Assembly: GCA_016703535.1 (NCBI GenBank)
Contig: JADJBV010000001.1
Span: 620,001 to 684,000, forward strand
Length of the DNA stretch: 64,000 nucleotides
DNA from: Deltaproteobacteria bacterium
GTDB lineage: Bacteria > Myxococcota > Kuafuiibacteriia > Kuafuiibacteriales > Kuafuiibacteriaceae
Reading direction: 5' to 3'
Shown: positions 32,727 through 43,526 of the stretch, piece by piece
Position numbering within the stretch: position 1 is the first letter of the stretch
Layout: each line of letters starts with the position of its first letter
The notes under the pieces: model-generated
Told to the model about the DNA's origin: nothing
The model's database searches: none
The model's input: only the letters and a program-made list of their open reading frames with translations
Made by a program: the position numbers and the translations under genes

Positions 32727-33668
32727 TCAGCCCTGGGCCACCGGGGCCACCGCTGGGACCGGGGCGCCACGACGGCGGGCGCCGAGCTCCCCCAAGGCCG
32801 AACGGATCGCCGCCACCACCCCCGGAACCACCTGGGCCACCGCCCCCTCGGGTTCGGGTGGGTTCATGACGTGGAAGGGGTTGAGGGCCTGCCCGGTGCG
32901 CAGCAAGGACCACCCGGGGCGGCTCACCTCCACCGTAAAGGCCAGGGTCTGAAAGCGGGCGTCCAACCAGTCATCCAAGTCGCCGACGATCGGGTAGAGG
33001 CCGTGGGCGGGCATCAGCCGATAGGGCTGGGCTTGGGCGGCACAAAAGGCCTCGCCGATGGCCCGGTATTCGGCGGTGCGCGGGTGGGGTTGGGCGGTGT
33101 GGGCCCACGGGTACAACAAGAGGTTGCCGAAGCTGTGAAAGCCGAAGGCCAACCAAGGCCGCAGCACTTCGGCGACCTGGGCCACGGTTTGGGTCTCGGG
33201 TTCACTGAGCTCGGCTTCGCCGCGGTAGTGGGCCGACCACCGGATCTTGGATCCCGAAAAGGGGTGCCAAGGCCTTCGTTCGCAGACCATCGGGAAGTTT
33301 CGGTTGAGGTCGACGCCCCGGGCGTTGCAGCGTCGGGCCGCCCAACGACCGGCCTCGATCCGCCTGAGGTTGTGGTGCACCCCGTCCGGGTTGAGCATCG
33401 GCAGGACCACCAGCCGGATCGGCAACTCCGCTTGCAAGATGGCTTGCACGCTGGACCACAAGGCGAGGCCACCGATCAACTCCACCCCGTGGATCATGCC
33501 GGTCAACAACACCACCCGATCGTCTTGGTGCCCAAAGTCGAAGCGCCACAACTCCCGGCCCTCGACCGAACGCCCCGCGACCTGGCCTTGCCCGCCATAA
33601 CGAGAGGCCAGGGCCGAAAAGGCTTGAGCCACCCCTTCGACCGCTTGATAAGAGAGGAGCGACGCCAT
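32727..33668 (-). CDS. M14-family zinc carboxypeptidase
   Basis: The 313-residue protein has the M14 catalytic set: zinc ligands His60 and Glu63 in 'GMIHGVE' and His178 in 'FGFHSFG'. It also has substrate Arg123 in 'GVDLNRNFP' and the general base Glu247 in 'AFTVEVSRPG'. No signal peptide is visible, so it may act in the cytoplasm or leave by another route. The short barrel and 'HNLRRIEAGRW' insert recall the murein-peptide amidase (MpaA-like) and succinylglutamate-desuccinylase-like branches of M14, so cell-wall peptide trimming is a reasonable guess. It starts alone, 68 bp upstream of the agmatinase-end on the opposite side of the operon order. Confidence 0.9.
   Translation of the reverse strand: MASLLSYQAVEGVAQAFSALASRYGGQGQVAGRSVEGRELWRFDFGHQDDRVVLLTGMIHGVELIGGLALWSSVQAILQAELPIRLVVLPMLNPDGVHHNLRRIEAGRWAARRCNARGVDLNRNFPMVCERRPWHPFSGSKIRWSAHYRGEAELSEPETQTVAQVAEVLRPWLAFGFHSFGNLLLYPWAHTAQPHPRTAEYRAIGEAFCAAQAQPYRLMPAHGLYPIVGDLDDWLDARFQTLAFTVEVSRPGWSLLRTGQALNPFHVMNPPEPEGAVAQVVPGVVAAIRSALGELGARRRGAPVPAVAPVAQG
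33434..33447. repeat. Dispersed palindrome, centre ATGG
   Basis: GCAAGATGGCTTGC inside the M14 gene. A GCAAC-armed copy (33422-33435) overlaps it, so two units share the CTTGC/GCAAG junction. Confidence 0.85.
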
Positions 33669-33736
33669 CGGGAGGCGTCAGTGTGACAAAGGGGCGGCGA
33701 ACTTGAGAAGGGCCGTCACCTTCGCCCGAGCAGATG

Positions 33737-34690
33737 TCACCGAACCCGGGCGACCGCCGCCAAGGCGAGACCCTCGAAGAGCAGCTGGGCCCCGAGCCGG
33801 GCCGTCAGATCGTGGGTGTCGCGGCTGGGGCAGATCTCGACCACGTCCATGCCGACCACTTGGGTCCCTCGGAGGGCTTGGAGCAGCACCAGGACCTCCC
33901 GGGCGGTGAGGCCACCCGGCACCGGCGTCCCGGTCCCCGGCGCAAAGGCCGGATCGAGGCCGTCGACGTCGAAGCTGAGGTAGGTGGGCCGGTCCCCGAG
34001 GGCCGCCCGGATCCGGGTCGCGACGCTGCGGATCCCTAGATCTTCGATCAGCTCGGCCCCGTAAACTTGGGTGCCGAATCGAGCCCCGAAGGCCCGCTCT
34101 TCGGCGTCGCCGAAGGCTCCTCGGATCCCCACCTGATGCAGGCCACCTTGCGGGATGAGGCCTTCATTCAAGGCGTGTCGAAAGGGGGTGCCGTGGTGAA
34201 AGTCGTCGCCCCACAAATCGCCGGTGCTGGTGTCCAGGTGGGCGTCCAGTTGCACCACCTGCACCGGCCCGTGGACCGCGGCGATGGCCCGCAAGATCGG
34301 CAGGGTCACCGAATGATCGCCGCCGACCACAAAAGGAAGGGCCCTCGCCTCCAACACCGCCGTAATCTCTTGGGTGATCAACTCCCGGGCCCCCGCGGCG
34401 GAGAAGGGCGGGATCATCACGTTGCCGCCGTCGACGCAGGCCAAGGTCCCGAAGACGTCGACCTCGTGGACCGGGTGATAAGGCTGGATCATCGCGCTGA
34501 CCCGCCGCACCTCCCAAGGCGCAAAACGGGCGCCGGGCTGGTGGGTGGTGCCCCCGTCCCAAGGGACCCCGAGCAAAACCGCTTCGGCCCCTTGGTACGC
34601 CGCGGGACCTTGGCGGACGTCGACCGTCGGCAGCCGGAAAAACGGGATCTGGCCCTGGCGCACGTAGAGGGCAGGGTGCAGTTGGCTCAT
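33737..34690 (-). CDS. Agmatinase/ureohydrolase-family enzyme
   Basis: ATG 34690 is chosen because it forms an ATGA overlap with the upstream acyltransferase (317 residues). The binuclear Mn2+ motifs of the arginase family are present: 'VGGDHSVT', 'QLDAHLDT', 'HHGT' and 'SFDVDGLDPAFAPGTGTPVP'. Family members hydrolyse guanidino groups, for example agmatine to putrescine and urea. The motif pattern fits agmatinase/formiminoglutamase better than arginase, but specificity is uncertain. It is the last gene of a three-gene operon with a GNAT and a PlsC-like acyltransferase, which suggests that the product amine may be acylated. That link is inference. Confidence 0.9.
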   Translation of the reverse strand: MSQLHPALYVRQGQIPFFRLPTVDVRQGPAAYQGAEAVLLGVPWDGGTTHQPGARFAPWEVRRVSAMIQPYHPVHEVDVFGTLACVDGGNVMIPPFSAAGARELITQEITAVLEARALPFVVGGDHSVTLPILRAIAAVHGPVQVVQLDAHLDTSTGDLWGDDFHHGTPFRHALNEGLIPQGGLHQVGIRGAFGDAEERAFGARFGTQVYGAELIEDLGIRSVATRIRAALGDRPTYLSFDVDGLDPAFAPGTGTPVPGGLTAREVLVLLQALRGTQVVGMDVVEICPSRDTHDLTARLGAQLLFEGLALAAVARVR

Positions 34691-35400
34691 CGTCCACCTC
34701 GCATCGCGGCGATCACTTGGCGGGCGCGTTCGGCGAGTTGATCGGGCTCGCCGTCGGGATCCAGAGCCTCCGAAAACTGGAGGCGCGCCACGGTTTCGGC
34801 CCGGCCCGCGAAGTTCAGGTAGTGAGGCAAAAATCCCTGGGCCCCGACCCAAGAGACCTCCCGAGGCAACTCGATCGACACCGGCACCACCGGGATCCCC
34901 AAGCTCCGGGCCACGCCGAAGATGCCCCGACGAAAGGCCAAGATCCGATCGCCGGTGGTGGTGGTGCCCTCGGGGAAGTTGACCACCGAACGCCCGGCTT
35001 CGAGGGCCCGGGTGGCCCGCCGCAAGGCCAAGGCCCCGCTGTGGGGTTTGCTTCGATCCACGAAGATCACCTCGGGCCCGGCCAAAAACCGCCCCAAATA
35101 AGGCCATCGGGAGAGCTCGGCCTTGGCGATCGAGACCACCGGCAGCACCGATCGGATCAACATCGGATCCAGGTAGCCGAGGTGATTGGCGACGATCACC
35201 GCGGGGCCGCTGGGCCTGGGGCCCCGGACCTCGAGGGCTACTCGGTGGAGCGACAAGAGCTTCTGGGCCAACACGCCGAAGTCGTCGCCCGGACGATGGG
35301 CCGACAACAGCCGCGTCGTCCTCAGGAAGGTGGCCGCCGCTCGCTCGAAGGCGGCGCTCGGCGGACGAGGGGTTGGCGCCGACAGGGCCAAGAGGCGCAT
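34687..35400 (-). CDS. PlsC-type 1-acylglycerol-phosphate/lysophospholipid acyltransferase
   Basis: The product (237 residues) has the HX4D acyltransferase motif in 'NHLGYLDPML', the 'FVDRSKP' block and 'FPEGTTTTGD', in order and at usual spacing. It probably transfers acyl groups to a lysophospholipid, amino lipid or similar acceptor at the inner membrane. The start ATG at 35400 overlaps the stop of the upstream GNAT gene (ATGA), and its own stop overlaps the agmatinase start. The GNAT-PlsC pairing recalls ornithine-lipid synthesis (OlsB/OlsA), but the GNAT is not clearly OlsB-like, so this remains a suggestion. Confidence 0.9.
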   Translation of the reverse strand: MRLLALSAPTPRPPSAAFERAAATFLRTTRLLSAHRPGDDFGVLAQKLLSLHRVALEVRGPRPSGPAVIVANHLGYLDPMLIRSVLPVVSIAKAELSRWPYLGRFLAGPEVIFVDRSKPHSGALALRRATRALEAGRSVVNFPEGTTTTGDRILAFRRGIFGVARSLGIPVVPVSIELPREVSWVGAQGFLPHYLNFAGRAETVARLQFSEALDPDGEPDQLAERARQVIAAMRGGR

Positions 35401-35927
35401 CAGGCCACCAACTTCGGTTGGGTGGAGCGCTCCACCAGGCCGAGCCGAAGGAAGCGGGCCTGGAGCCGCTCCACGTCCTCTCGTTCGATCCGGGAGATCA
35501 ACCGGGCTCGGCCGGGGCCGTAAAAATCCGGGCGAGACTCGACCTCCCGGGCGCCCAACATCTCGTGCAGCGCCCGGGCCGCTTGGTTGTCTTCTTCGAC
35601 GGTGAACCAACAGCAGTCGACCCGGTCGGCCACCTTGAGCACAAAGGCCCGCAACAAAGCGACCAGGCCTCGGGTGCCGCGCATCTCGGGCAAGAGGCCC
35701 AAGGTGGTGCAATAGACCTCTCGTCCCTTGAGGAAAGACAAGAGGTACCCGACCGGCCGGCCCTCGACCTCCAGGAGGAAACAACTTTCGGCGAAGAAGT
35801 CGCAGCAGAGCCGGACGTAGTAGGCCCCGAGGGTCCCTTCGGTGCAGTCACCGAACAGCCGCTCCTCCAGGGTCATCAAGACCTGAAAGTCGGAGCTTTC
35901 GAGCGGACGAACTTGGTAGCGCGACAT
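35400..35927 (-). CDS. GNAT-family N-acetyltransferase
   Basis: The start is ATG 35927, preceded by an AGGAGG five bases upstream (175 residues). The GNAT fold shows 'VRPLESSDFQVLMTLEERLF' (beta1-alpha1), 'EVYCTTLGLLPEMRGTRGLV' with an R-G-x-G-L variant of the acetyl-CoA loop, and 'EDNQAARALHEMLGA' near the end. It would acylate an amine from acyl-CoA. It is first in a tightly overlapping operon with a PlsC-like acyltransferase and an agmatinase-type enzyme. A dispersed GCAAG-N4-CTTGC palindrome lies 30 bases upstream of its start codon. Confidence 0.85.
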   Translation of the reverse strand: MSRYQVRPLESSDFQVLMTLEERLFGDCTEGTLGAYYVRLCCDFFAESCFLLEVEGRPVGYLLSFLKGREVYCTTLGLLPEMRGTRGLVALLRAFVLKVADRVDCCWFTVEEDNQAARALHEMLGAREVESRPDFYGPGRARLISRIEREDVERLQARFLRLGLVERSTQPKLVA

Positions 35928-35956
35928 CGTGACCTCCTCGGTGCCTTTGCAGATTT

Positions 35957-35970
35957 GCAAGGCACCTTGC
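35957..35970. repeat. Dispersed palindrome, centre GCAC
   Basis: GCAAGGCACCTTGC in the untranslated leader of the GNAT gene, 30 bases before its ATG and between the two minus-strand genes. One of the two perfect copies that are not wholly internal to a gene. Confidence 0.85.
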
Positions 35971-36053
35971 GGGAGGTCGGTGACGACTAGGGGAGGGCTC
36001 CGCAAACTGTCGGGAGCAGCTCGGTGACGTTCAGGAGCGTGGGTGAGGTTGGA

Positions 36054-37172
36054 CTAGCGGAGCACCAGCTCGCCGACCGGGCTCTCCAGGGTCAAAGAGC
36101 GGGGCTGCACCGGCACCACAAAGACCCCGATCAGCTCGGCGTCGTGGCGGGGGATGAGCCCATAACAGGACTCATTCACCGGCGAGAGGCGATACCGGGC
36201 GACGTCGGCCCGGATCCCCAGGTTTTGGGTCAAGGCCTGGAGTTGATCATGGCGCCCCTTCGACTCGTGCTGTTTGGCCATCCGCTGGGCGGTGCGGCGA
36301 TTGGCTTGTTCGATGCGACAGTCGGCGCAGGCCTCGGGGGACTCGCGGCAGGCGTCGATGCACTCGCTCTCGGAGTTGACCTCCAAGGTCGCCGGCGCCG
36401 GCGCGCCTTCTCGGTAGAGCAGGAACCACTCGCCGGGCGGCGCGGGATCGGCGGTTCGGCACACGCCATCCAAATAAGGTGGGCCCGCGCCGGCCGGCAC
36501 CACCTCGAAGTTCCCCAACTCGGCCACCGAAAATCGGAGGGGCCGAGCCGCCGGTAGAGTGCGGGCGACCGTCACCTCCGCCGCTTCGAACAGGACGGAG
36601 TCGTTGGGATCGGGCGCCTGTTCCGGCGGCAGGATGGTGATGAAGGTGCGGGCCTGGCCGTTGTTGGCGGCCCGAACGGCCCGCAACCAGGTGGTGCCTT
36701 GGGACTTCTCGAGGAGGTCGTGGGCCATGCCCGGGCTCAGGGTCCACTTGCCCGCCGGGACCGGGATGGTCTCGAGCACCTGGCCCAGGGTGCCCAAGCG
36801 TTCGATCTGGGCGGCGGTCACCACCAGCCGGCCATCGTCTTCCGTGAGGCCCCCGCCCAACACGACCAACACCGGATCTCGCGCCCGGGGCCCGAACTGC
36901 ACGTAGGCCAAGGCCAGGGCCCCCACCAACACCAGCCCGAACAGGGCCCACTTTTGGCCGGTGCGGCGCTTGCGGGTGTTCTTCTTGGCGCTCCCGGTCG
37001 GAGGCCACGGGGTCAACTTGGTCTTCGGTTGGGGCGGTCGGGTCGGCCGGGGCGGCTTGTTGTTCGAGCCTCCCAGGTCGCCGGTGGCGCCGCTTCTGGT
37101 GGATCCGATCGCGACCTTGCCGGTCACCGGGCGCGCCGGCGTCCCGCCCGGGGGTGTGGGCTTACTGGCCAT
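36054..37172 (-). CDS. Single-pass membrane protein with Pro-rich N-terminus
   Basis: ATG 37172 is preferred because the longer frame invades the divergent metzincin gene; 372 residues result. Residues 1-70 are Pro/Thr/Lys-rich and probably cytoplasmic. One transmembrane helix spans about 75-93 ('WALFGLVLVGALALAYVQF'), and the rest is outside. The external part contains 'CIDACRESPEACADC' near residue 285 and ends in strand-like 'VFVVPVQPRSLTLESPVGEL'. No catalytic motif is evident and no family is recognised. It shares a 56-bp gap with the divergent protease gene. Confidence 0.7.
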   Translation of the reverse strand: MASKPTPPGGTPARPVTGKVAIGSTRSGATGDLGGSNNKPPRPTRPPQPKTKLTPWPPTGSAKKNTRKRRTGQKWALFGLVLVGALALAYVQFGPRARDPVLVVLGGGLTEDDGRLVVTAAQIERLGTLGQVLETIPVPAGKWTLSPGMAHDLLEKSQGTTWLRAVRAANNGQARTFITILPPEQAPDPNDSVLFEAAEVTVARTLPAARPLRFSVAELGNFEVVPAGAGPPYLDGVCRTADPAPPGEWFLLYREGAPAPATLEVNSESECIDACRESPEACADCRIEQANRRTAQRMAKQHESKGRHDQLQALTQNLGIRADVARYRLSPVNESCYGLIPRHDAELIGVFVVPVQPRSLTLESPVGELVLR

Positions 37173-37228
37173 CGGCCCGAGTCTACAACGTCGCTGGCCC
37201 CCAAGGGACGTGTTAGCCTTTTTGGGCG

Positions 37229-38131
37229 ATGGCGCGCCCTCCCGTCGGGCTCCTGGCGTGGGCGCTCCTGGCGGGGGGCGCTTTGTGCACCCCCACGGCT
37301 CAGGCCTTCGAGTGCACCCCAGCCAAGATGAACACCACCTACCGCTGCCACGTGGCGGTCCACTGGGACGTGCGCACCATTCCCTACGTCGTCGAGATCC
37401 CGGCCGGCACCAAGACCGAACGCAGCTTGTTGTTGTCGGCGATCGAAGCGGCCGGGGCCCGCTGGAGCTCACCCCAGTGCACCGATCTCCGCTTTGAGAG
37501 CCGGGGCACGGTGGCCTCCGCCCCCGAAGCGCTCAACGGCCAGATCTTGGTGCGGCCCCAACCCGACGCCTGGCCCTATTCGGATCCCCGGGTCGTCGCC
37601 TTGACCACGGTGGTGCACGGGTTTGACACGGGGAAGATCATCTCGGTGGAGCTGGAGCTGAACGAGGCCAACTACACCTTCGGCGACGCGATCGAGGTCT
37701 GCACCGACGCCTACGATCTGGAGGCGACGATCACCCACGAGTTGGGCCACGCCTTGGGCTTCGCCCATCCTTGCGAAGAGGACGAGACCAACTTCAGCGG
37801 CTGCGGCAACGCGTTGTGCAGCGTGGTTCGGGAGCGCCTGCTGATGGCCGATCCCAGCGCCCGCTTGCCGACCATGTGGCCCACCGTCACCCCGTGTGAC
37901 GTGGAGCTTCGCAGCCTGGAGACCGACGACCTCGACGGGGTCTGTTTCGTGTACCCGGAGGCCGGGCCCACCCGACCGTGCCGCCCCCTGCCGCGCCAAC
38001 CCGACGGCTTCGTGGGCACCACCTTTTTCGGGTGCCGAGCCCATCCAGGATCGACGGGGTCCGCCGGGTGGGGGGCCCTGCTGCTCCTCTCCTTGACGCT
38101 CCGGCGCCGCTTCGGCACGGTCCGCCCGTGA
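37229..38131 (+). CDS. Secreted metzincin metalloprotease with MYXO-CTERM-like tail
   Basis: The 300-residue protein opens with a signal peptide ending near 'CTPTAQAFE'. The active site 'HELGHALGFAH' is at 170-180 (zinc His170, His174 and His180, base Glu171), with a Met in 'LPTMWP' as a likely Met-turn. The overall form is matrixin-like. The C-terminus is a Cys ('FGCRAH'), a Gly/Ser stretch, a hydrophobic helix ('WGALLLLSLTL') and a final Arg cluster, the layout of the MYXO-CTERM surface-sorting tag. It would be exported and anchored or processed at the surface. Its stop overlaps the slyX start. Confidence 0.9.
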   Translation: MARPPVGLLAWALLAGGALCTPTAQAFECTPAKMNTTYRCHVAVHWDVRTIPYVVEIPAGTKTERSLLLSAIEAAGARWSSPQCTDLRFESRGTVASAPEALNGQILVRPQPDAWPYSDPRVVALTTVVHGFDTGKIISVELELNEANYTFGDAIEVCTDAYDLEATITHELGHALGFAHPCEEDETNFSGCGNALCSVVRERLLMADPSARLPTMWPTVTPCDVELRSLETDDLDGVCFVYPEAGPTRPCRPLPRQPDGFVGTTFFGCRAHPGSTGSAGWGALLLLSLTLRRRFGTVRP

Positions 38132-38331
38132 GCGACTTGGAGCAACGGGTGACCGAGCTGGAGATCCACTTGGCCCATCAGGATCGGCTCTTGGCCGAGC
38201 TCAACGCCAACTTGGTCGAGGCCAACCAGACCATCGATCTGTTGAACAAACGCCTGGAGCGCAGCGAGTTGACCCTGCGGGATCTGCTCAACGCTCAGCT
38301 CCCGGCCAACGAACGCCCGCCCCACTACTGA
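38128..38331 (+). CDS. slyX: SlyX family coiled-coil protein
   Basis: A short gene of 67 residues that starts at GTG 38128, in a GTGA overlap with the metzincin stop. The product is almost wholly a heptad-patterned helix ('LEQRVTELEIHLAHQDRLLA') with the C-terminal 'NERPPHY' that marks SlyX proteins. Function of the family is poorly known. The convergent acyltransferase gene overlaps its last seven bases. Confidence 0.88.
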   Translation: MSDLEQRVTELEIHLAHQDRLLAELNANLVEANQTIDLLNKRLERSELTLRDLLNAQLPANERPPHY

Positions 38332-39302
38332 CCGGTGCCCGAGTGGGCCTTGACCCAATCGTCGACCCGCTGCCACTCCCGGTAGATCCAGTCGACTCGG
38401 CCCTCGGGATCTTTGGGGATACTCGCGCCGTCGATCCGCCAAAAGGCGATCTGGATCCGGCACCCGATCAAGCTGCCCTTCCAGAAGTCGAGCAAGCGGG
38501 TGGTCCCTTCGAAGCCGGTGTGGGCGCAGATCACCACGTCGAGGGGTGGATCGGCGGCCAACAGGACCTCGAGCCCGCCGAGGCGTGGTGGCAAAACTTG
38601 GCTCAAACGCTCAGCTTTGGCCAAACGTTCGGGGGTGGTCGAGCCCTTGAGGCGCGCCAAGACTTGGGCTCGACGCTCCGGCGTGTAGCGGGTGCCCTCG
38701 GGGAACAACAAGACGCCGCCGTCGGGCCCCAGGCCGGTCAAGAGGCCCCGGACCGCCGCCAGATCTTCGTCCCGATCCCGGCTGCCTCGAGCCACAAAGG
38801 CGTTGGGGAGCCGCTGCCCGACGATGTCCAAGCAGGGATCGAAGAGGAGGTCTCGCTTCAGCACAAAACGCAGGCGCAGGCCGTATCGATCGGACAAGAG
38901 CCGAGTGGGCAGCAGGGTGTCGGCCACGCTGACGTGCCGCACCAACAACAAAAACGGACCCCGTTCGGCGGCCTCCAAGCCCTCGACTTCGATCTTGGCG
39001 CCATAAAGCCAGCGGGCGCTGTCGAAGAGGGTCCGGACCCACCGTCGCTGCAGTTGATAGTGGTGCTCCAACCAACCCCGGCGGCTGGGCCACAACCATC
39101 TTAAGAAGGCCGCCGTGACCCCCCACAACTCGGCGCTCAAGAACACCAGGACGAACAAGTAGGCGCGCAAGAGGGCCCAGCGGCCGCCCCGAAGCACGTC
39201 GATCACGAAAACCAGGGGCAATAGGAGCGGCGAGGCCGCGACGGCCCAGACCCACCCCAAGGCCAGGCCGCTGACCGTCCCGAGGCGCCGCAGCAGGGTC
39301 AC
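38325..39302 (-). CDS. PlsC-like membrane acyltransferase (second copy type)
   Basis: The protein (325 residues) has two N-terminal membrane helices ('LALGWVWAVAASPLLLPLVF', 'LLRAYLFVLVFLSAELWGV') and a cytoplasmic domain with the HX4D motif in 'RHVSVADTLLP' and 'LLFPEGTRYTPERR'. It is longer than the enzyme at 34687-35400 and lacks the usual Asn before the catalytic His. It belongs to the lysophosphatidic-acid acyltransferase clan seen in many proteobacteria as YihG-like proteins. The acceptor lipid is unknown. It is convergent with slyX (seven-base overlap). Confidence 0.85.
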   Translation of the reverse strand: MTLLRRLGTVSGLALGWVWAVAASPLLLPLVFVIDVLRGGRWALLRAYLFVLVFLSAELWGVTAAFLRWLWPSRRGWLEHHYQLQRRWVRTLFDSARWLYGAKIEVEGLEAAERGPFLLLVRHVSVADTLLPTRLLSDRYGLRLRFVLKRDLLFDPCLDIVGQRLPNAFVARGSRDRDEDLAAVRGLLTGLGPDGGVLLFPEGTRYTPERRAQVLARLKGSTTPERLAKAERLSQVLPPRLGGLEVLLAADPPLDVVICAHTGFEGTTRLLDFWKGSLIGCRIQIAFWRIDGASIPKDPEGRVDWIYREWQRVDDWVKAHSGTGQ

Positions 39303-39386
39303 GAGGGCCCCGTAGCCTACTCGGACCTACGGCGGAACCCCCGCGGGTGGATTGACAGGAAGAGGCCCAGAGAAAACGCTCGAACC

Positions 39387-39953
39387 ATGGGAAACCGCTG
39401 GTCTCGAGGCAACTTCCTCCCCGGGGTCGGCCCGGCCTTGGTCCTGGCCGCGGGGCTGGCTTGGCCCGGGGTGGCGGCCGCCCAAAACGGCGACGGCCAG
39501 TTCGAGGAGCAGCTCAACGCCGGCCTTCAAGGCGAAGGGGTGATGACCATCTCCGACGTCGGTGATCTGGCGCTCTTCGGCGGCGCCATCAATGTCCCGG
39601 CCCGCCGGCCCAGCGTCGAGCAGTGCGGGATCTACATCTCCACCGCTCCCGAAGGTCGTCCCCGGATCTTGGAGGAGAAGCGCAAAGAGGCGACGGCGGT
39701 GGCGACCCAACAAAGATATTCGGCCCGGGAGCGGAACGAGTTGATCCGCCGTTCGGTCTTGCCGCTCAAGACATGTGAAAACGACTTCAAGCGCCGCTGC
39801 GAAGAGACGATTCAGAAGATCCCGCTGAAGGTCCGCAAGGCGGCGGTGGCGGATGTTCGCCGGGCGGTCGACGCGATGTTGGATCCCAAGGTCCAAGGAG
39901 CAGTTCGAGGTTACTTGGAGACCGTGCTCCGCCAGTGCCCTCTCGAGACCTAA
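39387..39953 (+). CDS. Small exported protein of unknown function
   Basis: The 188-residue product has a signal peptide ending around 'WPGVAAAQNGD'. The mature part is charged and helix-rich, with four Cys ('VEQCGIYI', 'KTCENDFKRRC', 'LRQCPLE') that may form disulfides. No family is recognised. It faces the DNA methyltransferase gene tail-to-tail with a nine-base gap. Unique Cys spacing and a clean signal make it a real gene; function cannot be stated. Confidence 0.75.
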   Translation: MGNRWSRGNFLPGVGPALVLAAGLAWPGVAAAQNGDGQFEEQLNAGLQGEGVMTISDVGDLALFGGAINVPARRPSVEQCGIYISTAPEGRPRILEEKRKEATAVATQQRYSARERNELIRRSVLPLKTCENDFKRRCEETIQKIPLKVRKAAVADVRRAVDAMLDPKVQGAVRGYLETVLRQCPLET

Positions 39954-39962
39954 GGCCGGGGA

Positions 39963-40793
39963 TCAGCGGCGGGTGCGGGGGCGGTTGGGGGATCGTGGGG
40001 GGGCAGCGTCTTCGACCTTCTTGAAGATCAAGAGGTAGTTGAAGCCCCGGAGGAAGTAGTTTTGCTCCACCGCTTCTTTGTGGAAGCTGCCGCGGCTCAA
40101 CTTCTGATTGCCGCGGATCACGGCCACGATGTCGATGGGTTTGAAGGTCCTCTCCAGCAGGCTGAAGAGGCGAAAGCCGATGGGCATGAACTCGCCGCCG
40201 CCGCTGCCGGCCGGGCCGCCTTTTTTCTTTCGCCAGGAGTCGCTGATGTACACCCCGAGGTAGCGGCGGTTCTTCAGCACCCGATGGGCCTCCTGAAAAA
40301 CCTCGGCCATCGCTTGATAATAGGCTTCGCCGTGATCTGAACCGCCCGCGTCCAGCTTGCCCAGGCAGCGGGGATCGTCCGAGTAGTCGATGTGGGTCGA
40401 ATAAGGCGGATCGACGAAGTAGAAGTCGGCGCTTTCGTCGTCGAGGGGGAGCTCTCGGGCGTCGGCGGCCTCGATGTCCGGGCGCCGGGAGACCAGGTCG
40501 AAGCCCCGGGCTCGGCGGCCGAGATCTTGAGCGACGTCCAAGCTGGTGCCGCTGCCGCACATCGGATCGACCAAGAGATCTCGTTCTCGGGTGTAGCGGG
40601 AGAGGAGCTGCCAGATCACCCAGCTGGGGGTGGCGCCGACGTAGTTCTGATCCCCTTGTCGCCCCCCGGTGACCGGCCCTTGGTAGTGTTGGCTCGGGTA
40701 GGTCCACAAGGTGGTAGAGAAGACCTCGAGGGGTGGGCGTTCGGGGCGGCGAAACTCGCGCCGTTCCCCCGGTTTTTCGCGAGATCCAGGCAT
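39963..40793 (-). CDS. DNA methyltransferase, N4/N6 type
   Basis: The start at ATG 40793 avoids invading the histidine-kinase gene and gives 276 residues. Motif I 'DPMCGSGTSLDVA' is at 76-88 and motif IV 'DPPY' at 128-131, the signature of amino-methyltransferases acting on adenine N6 or cytosine N4. An N-terminal segment 'TYPSQHYQGPVTGG' resembles motif X. There is no neighbouring restriction endonuclease, so it looks like an orphan enzyme. The target cannot be read. It is worth testing against the window's abundant GCAAG-N4-CTTGC and GATC sequences. An RNA-modifying activity is also possible because the target-recognition region is short. Confidence 0.83.
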   Translation of the reverse strand: MPGSREKPGERREFRRPERPPLEVFSTTLWTYPSQHYQGPVTGGRQGDQNYVGATPSWVIWQLLSRYTRERDLLVDPMCGSGTSLDVAQDLGRRARGFDLVSRRPDIEAADARELPLDDESADFYFVDPPYSTHIDYSDDPRCLGKLDAGGSDHGEAYYQAMAEVFQEAHRVLKNRRYLGVYISDSWRKKKGGPAGSGGGEFMPIGFRLFSLLERTFKPIDIVAVIRGNQKLSRGSFHKEAVEQNYFLRGFNYLLIFKKVEDAAPPRSPNRPRTRR

Positions 40794-40876
40794 GGCAGTG
40801 GGCGGGACTGTCTCCTTCTGGGGCAGGGGAGGCAAAGACTTTCTGCGCTCACGGCCCTTCCGTAAACGCGTCAGAT

Positions 40877-43468
<2,592 letters not shown>

Positions 43469-43526
43469 GGGCCACCACCTCGGGATCGGCCTGGCACCCG
43501 GGCGCGGAGTTGGGCCATCCTGGGCC

